Shown here piece after piece: positions 33,258-42,228 of a stretch of DNA of 52,570 bases (its first letter is position 1; every line of letters begins with the position of its first letter). The notes beneath the pieces were generated by a model. It made no database searches. It worked only from the letters and a program-made list of their open reading frames with translations, and was not told where the DNA came from. The position numbers and the translations under genes were made by a program. This DNA is from Pseudomonadota bacterium (GTDB taxonomy: Bacteria > Pseudomonadota > Alphaproteobacteria > Rhodospirillales > 2-02-FULL-58-16), in NCBI GenBank assembly GCA_022545455.1, contig JACZQZ010000003.1, forward strand, positions 1 to 52,570, written 5' to 3'.

Positions 33258-34256
33258 GTGCCGCCGCTGCTCGAAATCGACAACCTGTACACTCAGTTCT
33301 TCACGTCCGCCGGCACGGTGAGGGCGGTGGACGGGATTTCCTACGTCGTGGAGGAGGGCGAGACGGTTGCCATCGTCGGCGAATCGGGGTGCGGCAAGTC
33401 GGTCAGCGCCCTTTCCATCCTCAGGCTCATTCCCGACCCTCCGGGGCGCATCGTGGAGGGCAGCATCCGTTTCATGGGCAGGGAGCTGCTCCAGTTGAGC
33501 GACGAAGAGATCCGCCACGTGCGGGGCCGCGAGATCGCGATGGTGTTCCAGGAGCCCATGACCTCGCTCAATCCCGTGCTGACCATCGGGCGGCAGCTTA
33601 CCGAGACGTTGACCCACCACCTGGACATGGACGACGACGCGGCGCGGGCGCGGGCGCTGGAGCTGCTGGACCTGGTCGGGATTTCGGACCCCGACCGGCG
33701 GCTGGGCCAGTATCCCCACCATTTGAGCGGCGGCATGCGCCAGCGGGTGATGATCGCCATGGCCCTGTGCTGCGAGCCCAAACTGATCATCGCCGACGAG
33801 CCCACCACGGCGCTGGACGTGACCATCCAGGCGCAGATCCTGGAACTGATGAAGGAGTTGACCCGGAACATGGGCGTCGCCCTGATCATCATCACCCATA
33901 ACCTGGGCGTGGTGGCCCGGTATGCCGACCGGGTAAACGTCATGTACGCCGGCAAGATCATCGAGCGCGGCACCGCCCTCGACATCTACCACAGCCCGGC
34001 CCATCCCTATACCCTCGCCCTTCTGCGCTCGGTTCCGCGCATGGACCAGCCGCGCAAGGAAAAGCTGGACCCGGTGGAGGGCCAGCCGCCCGACCTGACG
34101 ACCCTCGACGAGGGGTGCCCGTTTCGGCCCCGCTGCCGCTATGTGGTGGACCGGTGCGCGGAAGAGAATCCCCTGCTCGAGCCGGTCAGCGAGGGGCATC
34201 TTTCGGCGTGCTGGGAGAAGGACCGCCTCCGCGGGCCCCTGAAGGAAGCCTCATGA
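33258..34256 (+). CDS. Peptide-type ABC transporter ATPase (DppD family)
   Basis: A 332-residue ATPase. Walker A is GESGCGKS at about 42-49, the Q-loop [14 protein letters not shown], the signature LSGGMRQR near 157-164, Walker [15 protein letters not shown], and the switch histidine in ITHNLG. The C-terminal extension [14 protein letters not shown] supplies the family's Fe-S-type cysteines. The GTG at 33258 is preferred because GGGAGG precedes it; the upstream in-frame TTG has only an A-run. It opens the second dipeptide-type operon and overlaps the next ATPase gene by 4 bases. Confidence 0.95.
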   Translation: MPPLLEIDNLYTQFFTSAGTVRAVDGISYVVEEGETVAIVGESGCGKSVSALSILRLIPDPPGRIVEGSIRFMGRELLQLSDEEIRHVRGREIAMVFQEPMTSLNPVLTIGRQLTETLTHHLDMDDDAARARALELLDLVGISDPDRRLGQYPHHLSGGMRQRVMIAMALCCEPKLIIADEPTTALDVTIQAQILELMKELTRNMGVALIIITHNLGVVARYADRVNVMYAGKIIERGTALDIYHSPAHPYTLALLRSVPRMDQPRKEKLDPVEGQPPDLTTLDEGCPFRPRCRYVVDRCAEENPLLEPVSEGHLSACWEKDRLRGPLKEAS

Positions 34257-35284
34257 GCGATCAAACCACGGTCACCGAGAGCCCGGAAGCGGTCCCCGAC
34301 CGGGTATCGGGAGAGGTCCTGGTCCAGGTGAGGAACCTCAAGATGCATTTCCCCATCACCTCGGGGGTCCTGATCCAACGGGAAGTCGCCCATGTGAGGG
34401 CCGTGGATGGGGTGAGCTTCGATATTCGCAGAGGCGAAACCCTTGGCCTGGTGGGCGAATCGGGGTGCGGGAAAACCACGACCGGCCGCTGCATCCTTCG
34501 ACTCGAACGCCCCACCGCGGGGGAGATTTATTTCGACGGGGTCAACGTGGCCAACCTGGGCAAGCGCGAATTGATCGCCCTGCGCCAGAAGATCCAGGTC
34601 ATATTCCAGGACCCCTACAGTTCGCTCAATCCGCGGATGAAGATCGGCGACATCATCGGCGAGCCCATGCACGTCCACAAGATCGAGCCCGACCGGAAGG
34701 CGCGGGACGAACGGGTGCGGGAACTTCTCAATCTCTGCGGCCTCGACCCCAGGTTCGCCGACCGCTATCCCCACGAGATGAGCGGCGGACAGCGCCAGCG
34801 GGTGGGCATCGCGCGGGCCCTGGCCATGAAGGCGGAGTTCATCATCTGCGACGAGCCGGTCTCGGCGCTCGACGTCTCCATCCAGGCCCAGGTCATCAAC
34901 CTGCTGGAGGATCTGCGCGAGGAATTCCACCTCACCTACCTGTTTATCGCCCACGATCTCAGCGTCGTGCGGCATCTCTGCCACCGGGTGGCGGTGATGT
35001 ACCTGGGCAAGATCGTGGAATTGGCCGACTGCGACGAGCTTTACGACAACCCCCTGCACCCTTACACTCAGTTATTGCTCTCGGCGGTCCCCATCCCGGA
35101 CCCCGAGGTGGAGGCGAAGCGCGAGCATCGGATTGTCAAGGGGGAGGTTCCGAGTCCGATCAATCCGCCCAGCGGGTGCGTGTTCCATCCCAGGTGCCCA
35201 ATGGCGGTCGACGGATGCAGCAAGAACGTTCCCGAATTCCGGGAAGTGAAGCCGGGCCACTGGGTGGCCTGCACCGAGGTTTGA
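34253..35284 (+). CDS. Peptide-type ABC transporter ATPase (DppF family)
   Basis: A 343-residue partner ATPase. Walker A is GESGCGKTT (about 66-74), Q-loop [14 protein letters not shown], signature [15 protein letters not shown], and Walker [15 protein letters not shown]. The C-terminal [18 protein letters not shown] extension is present. DppF-type proteins begin with a longer N-terminal strand pair, seen here as [19 protein letters not shown]. The ATGA overlap with the DppD gene ensures equal synthesis of the two ATPases, which form a heterodimer under the permeases. Confidence 0.95.
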   Translation: MSDQTTVTESPEAVPDRVSGEVLVQVRNLKMHFPITSGVLIQREVAHVRAVDGVSFDIRRGETLGLVGESGCGKTTTGRCILRLERPTAGEIYFDGVNVANLGKRELIALRQKIQVIFQDPYSSLNPRMKIGDIIGEPMHVHKIEPDRKARDERVRELLNLCGLDPRFADRYPHEMSGGQRQRVGIARALAMKAEFIICDEPVSALDVSIQAQVINLLEDLREEFHLTYLFIAHDLSVVRHLCHRVAVMYLGKIVELADCDELYDNPLHPYTQLLLSAVPIPDPEVEAKREHRIVKGEVPSPINPPSGCVFHPRCPMAVDGCSKNVPEFREVKPGHWVACTEV

Positions 35285-35361
35285 ACGCCCCCGTTTAAGA
35301 AAGGGTGATGCATATCAAGGGAACGGAAAGGTTCCCATTAATCAGGGAAGGAGAAAAGACT

Positions 35362-36978
35362 ATGAGACGTCTGTATTCGAAAATCGCCATTTCCGCGGTG
35401 GTGGGGGCCGTCCTCGCCATCGGTGGGCTCGGCGCGGCACAGGCCCAGAAGGTCAAGAGGGGCGGAGTCCTCAACCTGGTGGTCGGCTCGAAGATCCCGT
35501 CCTATGACGGCCACGTCGAATCGACATTCGGGATGATCCATCCCATCCGGCCCTTCTACAGCCTGCTGATCCGGATCAATCCCGACAACCCGCAGTCGCC
35601 GACCGACTTCGTCTGCGACCTGTGCAAAGGCAAGGTGCCGACGGGCACGGACGGAGGCAAGACGTACACCTTCAAGATCCGCAGTGGCGTGCAGTTCCAC
35701 GACGGCACGCCGCTGACGGCGCAGGACATCGTCGCCACCTACAAGAAGATCATGTTCCCGCCGAAGGGAATCGCCAGCAGCCGCAAGGCGTTCTTCATGA
35801 TGGTGGACTCGGTGAGCGCGCCGGATGACTTCACCGTCGTCTTCAAGCTGAAATTCCCGTCGGGGGCCTTCATCCCGTCCGTGGCGACGCCGTTCAACTT
35901 TGTCTATTCGAAGAAGGACCTGGATACCCACGGCTACACCTGGCACAAGAAGAACATCAACGGCACCGGCGCCTTCCGCTTCGTGCAGCACCAGCCGGGA
36001 TCGTTCGTCGAGGGCAAGGCGTACGATCGCTATCACCACATCGGCAAGCCCTATCTGGACGGCTACAAGGCGATCTCCGCGCCCAAGATGGCGCTCCGGC
36101 TCCAGGCCATCCGCGGCGACCGGGCGTCCATCGAGTTCCGCGGCTTCCCGCCGAAGGCCCGTGACGACCTGGTGAAGGCCCTGGGCGACAAGATCACGGT
36201 GCAGGAGAGCGACTGGAACTGCGTGCTCCTGTTCACGCCGAACCAGAAGCGCAAGCCCTTCGACGACGTCCGCGTGCGCAAGGCGCTCAACCTGGCGGTC
36301 GACCGCTGGGGCGGCTCCAAGTATCTTTCGAAAATCGCCATCGTGAAGACGGTGGGCGGGGTGGTGTTCCCCGGTCACCCGCTGGCGGCGACCAAGGCCG
36401 AACTGGTCAAGCTCACGGGCTTCGGCACGGACCTCAAGAAGAACAGGGCCGAGGCCAGGCGGCTGCTCAAGGAAGCGGGCGTCAAGGAGGGATTTACCTT
36501 CGACTTCTCCAACCGCGGCGTCGACCAGCCCTACAAGGTGGTGGGGACCTGGCTCGTCGGCCAGTGGAAGAAGATCGGCCTCGTGGCCAAGCAGCGGGTA
36601 CAACCGTCGGGGCCCTTCTATAATACGCTTCGCAAGACCGGTGACTTCGATGTGTCGATCGACTTCAACTGCCAGTCCGTGATCAACCCGATTGCCGACG
36701 TCACCAAATTCCTGGGCAGCTCCGGCAGCAATTACGGCCATTACGATGACCCGGTGCTCGAGAAAATCTACGACAGGCTGCTGCGTGCCGAAACGGCATC
36801 GGACCAGCGCAAAATTATGCGCGAGTATGAGAATCGGGCCATCAACGAGATGGCCCACCTGGGTATTACGCTCTGGTGGTACAAGATCAACCCGCACCGC
36901 TCCTATGTGAAGGGGTGGAAGATCGCGCCCAGCCATTACCTGAACCAGTCTCTCGACCAGATCTGGCTGGACAAGTAG
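35362..36978 (+). CDS. Peptide-type ABC transporter substrate-binding protein (SBP family 5)
   Basis: A 538-residue periplasmic binding protein with a Sec signal peptide (AISAVVGAVLAIGGLGAAQA, cut before QKVKRG). Family 5 landmarks are YTFKIRSGVQFHDGTPLTAQDIVATYK (about 98-124), NGTGAFRFVQH, and FDDVRVRKALNLAVDR near 300-315. AAGGAG lies 9 bases ahead of the ATG. It sits in the middle of the operon, between the ATPase and permease genes, a common order in Rhizobiales/Rhodospirillales peptide transporters. The ligand is unknown. Confidence 0.93.
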   Translation: MRRLYSKIAISAVVGAVLAIGGLGAAQAQKVKRGGVLNLVVGSKIPSYDGHVESTFGMIHPIRPFYSLLIRINPDNPQSPTDFVCDLCKGKVPTGTDGGKTYTFKIRSGVQFHDGTPLTAQDIVATYKKIMFPPKGIASSRKAFFMMVDSVSAPDDFTVVFKLKFPSGAFIPSVATPFNFVYSKKDLDTHGYTWHKKNINGTGAFRFVQHQPGSFVEGKAYDRYHHIGKPYLDGYKAISAPKMALRLQAIRGDRASIEFRGFPPKARDDLVKALGDKITVQESDWNCVLLFTPNQKRKPFDDVRVRKALNLAVDRWGGSKYLSKIAIVKTVGGVVFPGHPLAATKAELVKLTGFGTDLKKNRAEARRLLKEAGVKEGFTFDFSNRGVDQPYKVVGTWLVGQWKKIGLVAKQRVQPSGPFYNTLRKTGDFDVSIDFNCQSVINPIADVTKFLGSSGSNYGHYDDPVLEKIYDRLLRAETASDQRKIMREYENRAINEMAHLGITLWWYKINPHRSYVKGWKIAPSHYLNQSLDQIWLDK

Positions 36979-37005
36979 CGGCGGCCAAATAAACCGAACC
37001 GGCCC

Positions 37006-37036
37006 CCCGCCCGCCGCCTTTCCGGTGGCGGGCGGG
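37006..37036 (+). promoter_or_regulatory. Intercistronic stem-loop after the binding-protein gene
   Basis: CCCGCCCGCCGCC pairs with GGTGGCGGGCGGG across a 5-base loop (one G-T wobble) and has no T-run. It is a 13-bp mRNA-stabilising or attenuating hairpin rather than a full terminator. It lies 28-58 bp after the binding-protein stop and just ahead of the first permease gene. Confidence 0.65.
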
Positions 37037-37059
37037 ACTGCCGGCGCGGCGAACAGGCG

Positions 37060-38031
37060 ATGTATAAATACATAGTCAAGCGCGTGCTGCTGATGATCCC
37101 GACCCTGATCGGGGCGGCCGTGCTCGTTTTTTTCATTTTGCGCCTGATTCCCGGCGACGTTTGCGAGTTGCGTCTCGCCGGTTCCGGCTTATACGCCGAC
37201 CCGGCGGAAATCGAACTGTGCCGGACCAATCTGGGCCTCAACGACCCCATTCCCGTTCAGTTCGCCGATTTCGTCTGGGGGTTCTTCATTCTCGATCTCG
37301 GCGATTCCATGTGGACGGGCAAGCCCATCACTTTCGAGATCGGACTCCGTTTCCAGCTGTCGCTGCAAGTCGCGTTCATGGCCACCTTCGTCGCCGTGCT
37401 CATATCGATCCCCCTGGGCACGATCTCGGCCATCAAGCAGGATACCTGGATCGATTACGTGGTCCGGGTATTCAGCATCGCCGGAATCGCCATACCGTCC
37501 TTCTGGCTCGGCATCATGATCATTTTGGGACTGTTGATCGCCACGCAGAAGTTTTTAGGCACGCCCTGGATGCCGCCCATCGAATACGTGTCGCCCCTCG
37601 AGGACCCGCTGGGCAACATGGCCCAGCTGATATGGCCGTCGGTGGCCACCGGGTACCGGTATTCGGCGGTCGCCACCCGCATGACCCGTTCGGCGCTCCT
37701 GGAAGTGCTGCGCGAGGATTACATCCGCACGGCGCGGGCCAAGGGTTTGCTGGAGAAGGTCATCATCAACCGCCATGCGCTGAAGAACTCGCTCCTGCCG
37801 GTGGTTACCGTCATCGGCATCGAGTTCGCGTTTCTCATGGGCGGGCTTGTCGTCACCGAACAGGTGTTCAACCTGAACGGCCTGGGCAAGCTGTTCGTCG
37901 AATCGGTGCTTAACAACGATTATACCATGACCCAGGCGCTGGTTATGATCGTGGTCGCGGTGTTCGTGTTCACCAATTTCGTGGTCGACCTGTTCTATGC
38001 CTGGCTCGACCCGCGCATCCGCTACGGCTGA
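37060..38031 (+). CDS. Peptide-type ABC transporter permease (DppB family)
   Basis: A 323-residue permease with six helices. It starts MYKYIVKRVLLMIPTLIGA, the classic DppB opening, followed by a long periplasmic loop (ELCRTNLGLNDPIPVQF). The EAA loop LEVLREDYIRTARAKGL contacts the ATPases. It ends DPRIRYG. It is co-transcribed with the DppC-like gene 12 bases downstream. No strong ribosome site is seen before the ATG, which fits lower expression than the binding protein. Confidence 0.95.
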   Translation: MYKYIVKRVLLMIPTLIGAAVLVFFILRLIPGDVCELRLAGSGLYADPAEIELCRTNLGLNDPIPVQFADFVWGFFILDLGDSMWTGKPITFEIGLRFQLSLQVAFMATFVAVLISIPLGTISAIKQDTWIDYVVRVFSIAGIAIPSFWLGIMIILGLLIATQKFLGTPWMPPIEYVSPLEDPLGNMAQLIWPSVATGYRYSAVATRMTRSALLEVLREDYIRTARAKGLLEKVIINRHALKNSLLPVVTVIGIEFAFLMGGLVVTEQVFNLNGLGKLFVESVLNNDYTMTQALVMIVVAVFVFTNFVVDLFYAWLDPRIRYG

Positions 38032-38043
38032 GAGGAACACTCG

Positions 38044-38946
38044 ATGGCAGTCGTGTCAGGAGTCCCGGTCGAAGCCGGATTGGAGCAAATTGCCCCGGCA
38101 AAGCCCTGGCACGCGGTCGCCATCGACCTGACCCGCAGATATCCGTTAGGCACGGGCGGGGCGGTTATCGTGGTGGTCATGATCGTGCTGGCGGTCTTCG
38201 CCGATGTGCTGTCGCCCTACGATCCGGAAGAGAACGCCTTCGAGTTCATGTTGACGCCGCCCGGGTACCAATTCTGGATGGGGACGGACCAGTTCGGACG
38301 CGACATCCTGACCCGACTCGTGTACGGCGCCCGTACCGCCCTCTTCGTCGGCTTCTCATGCGCGTTCATCGGCGCCTTCACCGGACTCGTCCTGGGCGTC
38401 GCCAGCGCCTATTTCGGCGGCCGCTTCGACCTCATCTTCCAGCGCGTCATGGACGTCTTCATGGCCTTTCCGTTGATCATCATGGCCCTGGCCGTGGTTT
38501 CCATCTTCGGCACCGGCACCCAGAACGTGATCATCGCCATCACCATTCCGTTCATCCCGCGCTGCGCCCGCGTGGTCCGTTCCAGCGCCCTCGCCATTCG
38601 CGAGATCCCTTACGTGGACGCCGCCCGGGCTTGCGGTTTCAGCGACGCCCGGATCATTCTCCGCCACATGGTGCCCAATGTGATGGCGCCCTTCCTGATC
38701 ATGATCAGCGCTTTCGTCGGGCAGGCGATCCTGCTCGAGGCGTCGCTGTCGTACCTCGGACTGGGCGTCCAGGAGCCGACGCCGGCATGGGGCCTGATGC
38801 TCCAGGGCGGCGCCGAGGAATACGCGGAAAGCGCGCCGTGGGTGGCGATCTGGCCGGGCATCGCCATCAGCCTCGCGGTTTTCGGATTCAACCTGTTCGG
38901 CGACGCCCTGCGCGACGCCCTCGATCCCAAACTGCGCTCGCAATAG
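38044..38946 (+). CDS. Peptide-type ABC transporter permease (DppC family)
   Basis: A 300-residue permease. The N-terminal cytoplasmic tail of about 35 residues precedes the first helix (GGAVIVVVMIVLAVFADVLSP), and the periplasmic loop carries GYQFWMGTDQFGRDILTRLVYGARTALF. The EAA loop ALAIREIPYVDAARACG is present. It ends FNLFGDALRDALDPKL, the normal family terminus. It is the last gene of the second dipeptide-type operon, after which a 66-bp gap leads to wecB. Confidence 0.95.
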   Translation: MAVVSGVPVEAGLEQIAPAKPWHAVAIDLTRRYPLGTGGAVIVVVMIVLAVFADVLSPYDPEENAFEFMLTPPGYQFWMGTDQFGRDILTRLVYGARTALFVGFSCAFIGAFTGLVLGVASAYFGGRFDLIFQRVMDVFMAFPLIIMALAVVSIFGTGTQNVIIAITIPFIPRCARVVRSSALAIREIPYVDAARACGFSDARIILRHMVPNVMAPFLIMISAFVGQAILLEASLSYLGLGVQEPTPAWGLMLQGGAEEYAESAPWVAIWPGIAISLAVFGFNLFGDALRDALDPKLRSQ

Positions 38947-39012
38947 GGTTTTTTCCGAAAAGCTCCGCCACGTGCATGGCGCCCGCCGGCGAAATCGGGT
39001 AGATCGGCGGTG

Positions 39013-40110
39013 ATGGCGAGCATCGTCGTACACTTGGTCGGCGCGGCGCGGCCCAACTTCATGAAGGTGGCGCCGCTTTTCCACGTGCTTGGGCGCGAGG
39101 CATGGTGCCGGCCCGTCCTCATCCACACGGGCCAGCATTACGACGCCAACATGTCGGGCGACCTGTTCCGGGATCTTGGGCTGCCCGAGCCCGAGGTCTA
39201 CCTTGGCGTCGGCAGCGGGAGCCACGGCGAGCAGACGGCCGCCGTCATGGCCGCCTACGAACGTATTTGCCTTGAGAACCGGCCCGACTGGGTGGTCGTC
39301 GTCGGCGACGTCAACTCGACCATGGCCGCCGCCCTGGTCGCCGCCAAGCTGTGCATTCCCGTCGCCCATCTGGAAGCCGGCCTGCGCAGCCGGGACCGCA
39401 CCATGCCCGAAGAGATCAACCGCATCGTCACCGACGCGGTCGCGGACCTTCTGTGGACTCCGTCCGCGGACGCCGATGACAACCTTCTGGCCGAGGGCGT
39501 GGACGAGGACCGGATCGAGCGCGTCGGCAACATCATGATCGATTCCTACGAGCTGTTGCGCCCCGAGATCGAGCGCCGGGACACGCCGCGGCGGTTCGGC
39601 TTGTCGCCCGGCACATACGGGGTCGTCACCCTGCACCGGCCGTCCAACGTCGATGACGAACAGGCGCTCGGCACCCTGGTCGATCAGCTCCGGGGCGCGG
39701 CGGAACGCCTGCCCCTGGTCTTTTCGGTCCACCCGCGCACCCGGCACAGCCTTGACAAACACGGCCTGATGGAGCGGCTGTCCTCGGCCGATGGCCTGCG
39801 GCTGACGCCGCCGATGGGCTACATCGACTTCATGAGCCTGGTGCGCGAAGCCCGGCTCGTGATCACCGATTCCGGCGGCATCCAGGAGGAAACGACCTAT
39901 CTGGGCATCCCGTGCCTGACCCTGCGCGACACCACCGAGCGCCCGATCACCATCACCCAGGGGACCAACCGGCTGGTCCGCCCGGAGGACCTGCTGGACG
40001 CCACCGCCCGCGTCATGGCCGGCGACAGGCCAACATCCCGCTGCCCGGAGCTGTGGGACGGACAGACCGCGGGCCGGGTCGCCGCCAGCCTGAAGTCCCG
40101 CATAGCGTAA
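39013..40110 (+). CDS. wecB: UDP-N-acetylglucosamine 2-epimerase (non-hydrolysing)
   Basis: A 365-residue GT-B-fold epimerase interconverting UDP-GlcNAc and UDP-ManNAc for surface polysaccharides. Motifs: GAARPNFMKVAPL at the N-terminus, HTGQHYDANMS (about 37-47), VGDVNSTMAAAL (about 93-104), VAHLEAGLRSRDRTMPEEINR, and ITDSGGIQEETTYLGIPCLTLRDTTERPIT at about 277-306. All catalytic and nucleotide residues look intact. No other polysaccharide genes are adjacent, so it stands alone here. A GTG three bases upstream is an alternative start. Confidence 0.95.
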   Translation: MASIVVHLVGAARPNFMKVAPLFHVLGREAWCRPVLIHTGQHYDANMSGDLFRDLGLPEPEVYLGVGSGSHGEQTAAVMAAYERICLENRPDWVVVVGDVNSTMAAALVAAKLCIPVAHLEAGLRSRDRTMPEEINRIVTDAVADLLWTPSADADDNLLAEGVDEDRIERVGNIMIDSYELLRPEIERRDTPRRFGLSPGTYGVVTLHRPSNVDDEQALGTLVDQLRGAAERLPLVFSVHPRTRHSLDKHGLMERLSSADGLRLTPPMGYIDFMSLVREARLVITDSGGIQEETTYLGIPCLTLRDTTERPITITQGTNRLVRPEDLLDATARVMAGDRPTSRCPELWDGQTAGRVAASLKSRIA

Positions 40111-40151
40111 TACCGAACGTCAGGACGACGGGGTCGTATCGACCTTCGGGA

Positions 40152-41060
40152 TCATTCCCCGGCCTTGGGCAGGACGCTTTTGGCGATTCCGGCGTCCAGC
40201 GCCTCATAGGCGTGGTAGTCGATGATCTCGTACAACTGTTCGCGGGTCTGCATGCGCCCGACCATCCCCTCGGTGCCGCCTTCGGCCTTGATGTGGGCGT
40301 AGAGATCCTCGACGGCGCGGGCGGCGACCCTGAGCGAGGACGCCGGCCAGATGACGATGCGAAAGCCGAAGTCCTGGAACTGCCGCGCCGTGAAGTGGGG
40401 GGTGCGGCCGAACTCCGTCATGTTGGCCAGCAGCGGCGCGTCCACGGCGCGCACGAAGGCGCGGAAGTCGTCTTCCGAGGCCAGGGCCTCGGGGAACACG
40501 ATGTCCGCCCCGGCCTCCAGGTACAGCCGTCCCCTGGCGATGGCACCCTCCAGGCCGTCGGCGGCCGCGTCCGTGCGCGCGATGATGCGCAAGTGGCTGC
40601 GCGCCCGCCGCGCCGCCTGCACCTTCGCCGCCATGTCCTCGGGCGGGATCAGCCGCTTGTCGCTGAGGTGGCCGCACTTCTTGGGCAGCATCTGGTCCTC
40701 GATCTGCACGGCGGCCGCCCCCGCCGCCTCCAATTCACGCACCGTGCGCATGACGTTGATCACCTCGCCATAGCCCGTATCGCCGTCCACGATCAGGGGC
40801 AGATCTGTGGCGCGGAAGATGGCGCGGACAAAGAAGCACAGCTCCTCCAACGTCATCACGCCGAGGTCCGGCAGGGCCAGGCTGGCCGTCAGCGCGCCGC
40901 CGGAAACATAGAGGGCCTGGAACCCCGCCCGCTTGGCGAGGAGGCCGGCAAGCGGGTTGTGGGCGCCCGGCACCTGCAGGATCTCCGGCCTTTCCATCAG
41001 CGCCGCCAGCCGCTCGCCGGGCGGGCGCGACTCCCTGCCTTGTCCCTCCAACCAGGTCAT
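40152..41060 (-). CDS. Isocitrate lyase/PEP mutase family enzyme (methylisocitrate lyase or oxaloacetate decarboxylase type)
   Basis: A 302-residue TIM-barrel enzyme of the ICL/PEPM superfamily. VPGAHNPLAGLLAKRAGFQALYVSGG leads in, with the metal site VDGDTGYGE at about 88-96. The EDQMLPKKCGHLSDKRLIP loop (about 120-138) carries the KKCGH catalytic motif of lyases. IARTDAAADG and the late substrate loop complete it. That loop favours C-C lyase or oxaloacetate decarboxylase activity over phosphonate mutase. The ATG at 41060 follows AGGAG. It runs in the same direction as the carbamoylase-like gene upstream, 56 bp apart. Confidence 0.88.
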   Translation of the reverse strand: MTWLEGQGRESRPPGERLAALMERPEILQVPGAHNPLAGLLAKRAGFQALYVSGGALTASLALPDLGVMTLEELCFFVRAIFRATDLPLIVDGDTGYGEVINVMRTVRELEAAGAAAVQIEDQMLPKKCGHLSDKRLIPPEDMAAKVQAARRARSHLRIIARTDAAADGLEGAIARGRLYLEAGADIVFPEALASEDDFRAFVRAVDAPLLANMTEFGRTPHFTARQFQDFGFRIVIWPASSLRVAARAVEDLYAHIKAEGGTEGMVGRMQTREQLYEIIDYHAYEALDAGIAKSVLPKAGE

Positions 41061-41116
41061 GGTCTCAAACTCCTGCGCCGGCCGCCGCCGTGCCGGCCCT
41101 TTGCCAATGTTCAGTA

Positions 41117-42052
41117 TTAATCGGGCGGCACCGCGCCCGTGCGCTCGGCGATCAGGCGGTAATGCTCGGTTCGCCTGTGGGCGGCGAAATTGAACACGGT
41201 CTCCTTGATGAAGGCGCAATCGTCGAGATCGCATTCGGCCGTGATCAGCTCGTCGTCCAGGGTTTCGCAGCGGGCCACGATCTCGCCGGTGGGCGCGATG
41301 ATGACGCTGCCGCCCAACATGGGATGGCCGTCCTCGGTGCCGGCCTTGGCCACGCCGACCACCCAGGTACCGTTCTGGTACGCCCCGGCCTGCATGGACA
41401 GGTCACTGTGGAACATGCGCAGGTTTTCGGGCTCGTCGGAGAGCGCGTTCTCGGTCGGGGTGTTGTAGCCGAGGAGGACCATCTCGACGCCCTGCAACCC
41501 CATGACGCGGTAGGTCTCGGGCCAGCGGCGGTCGTTGCAGATGCACATGCCGAAGACGCCGCCCAGGGTGCGCCACACCGGAAAGCCCAGATCGCCGACC
41601 TCGAAATAGCGTTTTTCCAGGTGTTGGAATTTCCTCTCGGGGTCGTATTCGGCGTGCCCGGGAAGGTGCACCTTGCGGTACTTGCCGACGATCGTCCCCG
41701 TCTTGTCGACCAGGATCGCGGTGTTGTAGCGGCGCACCCCGCCCGCCTCTTCGGCCAGCTCGGCATAGCCGAGGCTGAACCCCAGCCCCATGGCGCGGGC
41801 CGCATCGAACAAGGGCTGGGTTTCCGGGCCCGGCATTTCCCGTTCGAACCAGGAATCGATCTCCGCCTGGTCCTCCATGTACCACCGCGCAAAGAAGGTG
41901 GTCAGCGTGAGCTCGGGAAAGACGACCACGTCACAGCCCCGGGCGTGGGCCCGGGCCATGAGATCGAGCATGCGCCCGACGGCGACGGCCCGGCCGTCGC
42001 CGCGCTGAATGGGGCCCAGCTGCGCCGCCCCGACGGTGAGGACCCTCGACAT
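41117..42052 (-). CDS. Nitrilase-superfamily amidohydrolase, N-carbamoyl-D-amino-acid hydrolase-like
   Basis: A 311-residue member of the nitrilase superfamily. The catalytic triad residues are visible: glutamate in VVFPELTLTTFF (about 42-53), lysine in GKYRKVHLPGH (about 121-131), and cysteine in GMCICNDRRWPETYRVMGLQG (about 168-188). The NDRRWPE wording after the cysteine is that of D-carbamoylases, which release D-amino acids from N-carbamoyl precursors. The ATG at 42052 overlaps a GGGGAGGAG ribosome site closely. The substrate is inferred from motif similarity only. Confidence 0.88.
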   Translation of the reverse strand: MSRVLTVGAAQLGPIQRGDGRAVAVGRMLDLMARAHARGCDVVVFPELTLTTFFARWYMEDQAEIDSWFEREMPGPETQPLFDAARAMGLGFSLGYAELAEEAGGVRRYNTAILVDKTGTIVGKYRKVHLPGHAEYDPERKFQHLEKRYFEVGDLGFPVWRTLGGVFGMCICNDRRWPETYRVMGLQGVEMVLLGYNTPTENALSDEPENLRMFHSDLSMQAGAYQNGTWVVGVAKAGTEDGHPMLGGSVIIAPTGEIVARCETLDDELITAECDLDDCAFIKETVFNFAAHRRTEHYRLIAERTGAVPPD

Positions 42053-42228
42053 CTCCTCCCCATCCCCGCCTCGAAATCCGGCCCGTGCCGACCCGGCGGA
42101 GTCTGGCAGCAACGGCCCGACCCTGTCGATGCATTTCTGCCGGGCGGCGGGGACCGGTCCTATGATTGGCGCGCGAGATCGATGCACCATTAATATTTCT
42201 TAACCTCCGCGGTGGTAGAACGGACACC

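Noticed and set aside
42180-42205. CtrA-like site (TTAA-N6-TTAA) between the carbamoylase-like and antiporter genes
   Set aside because: The spacing is six instead of the CtrA consensus seven bases, and neither neighbour is a typical cell-cycle gene.
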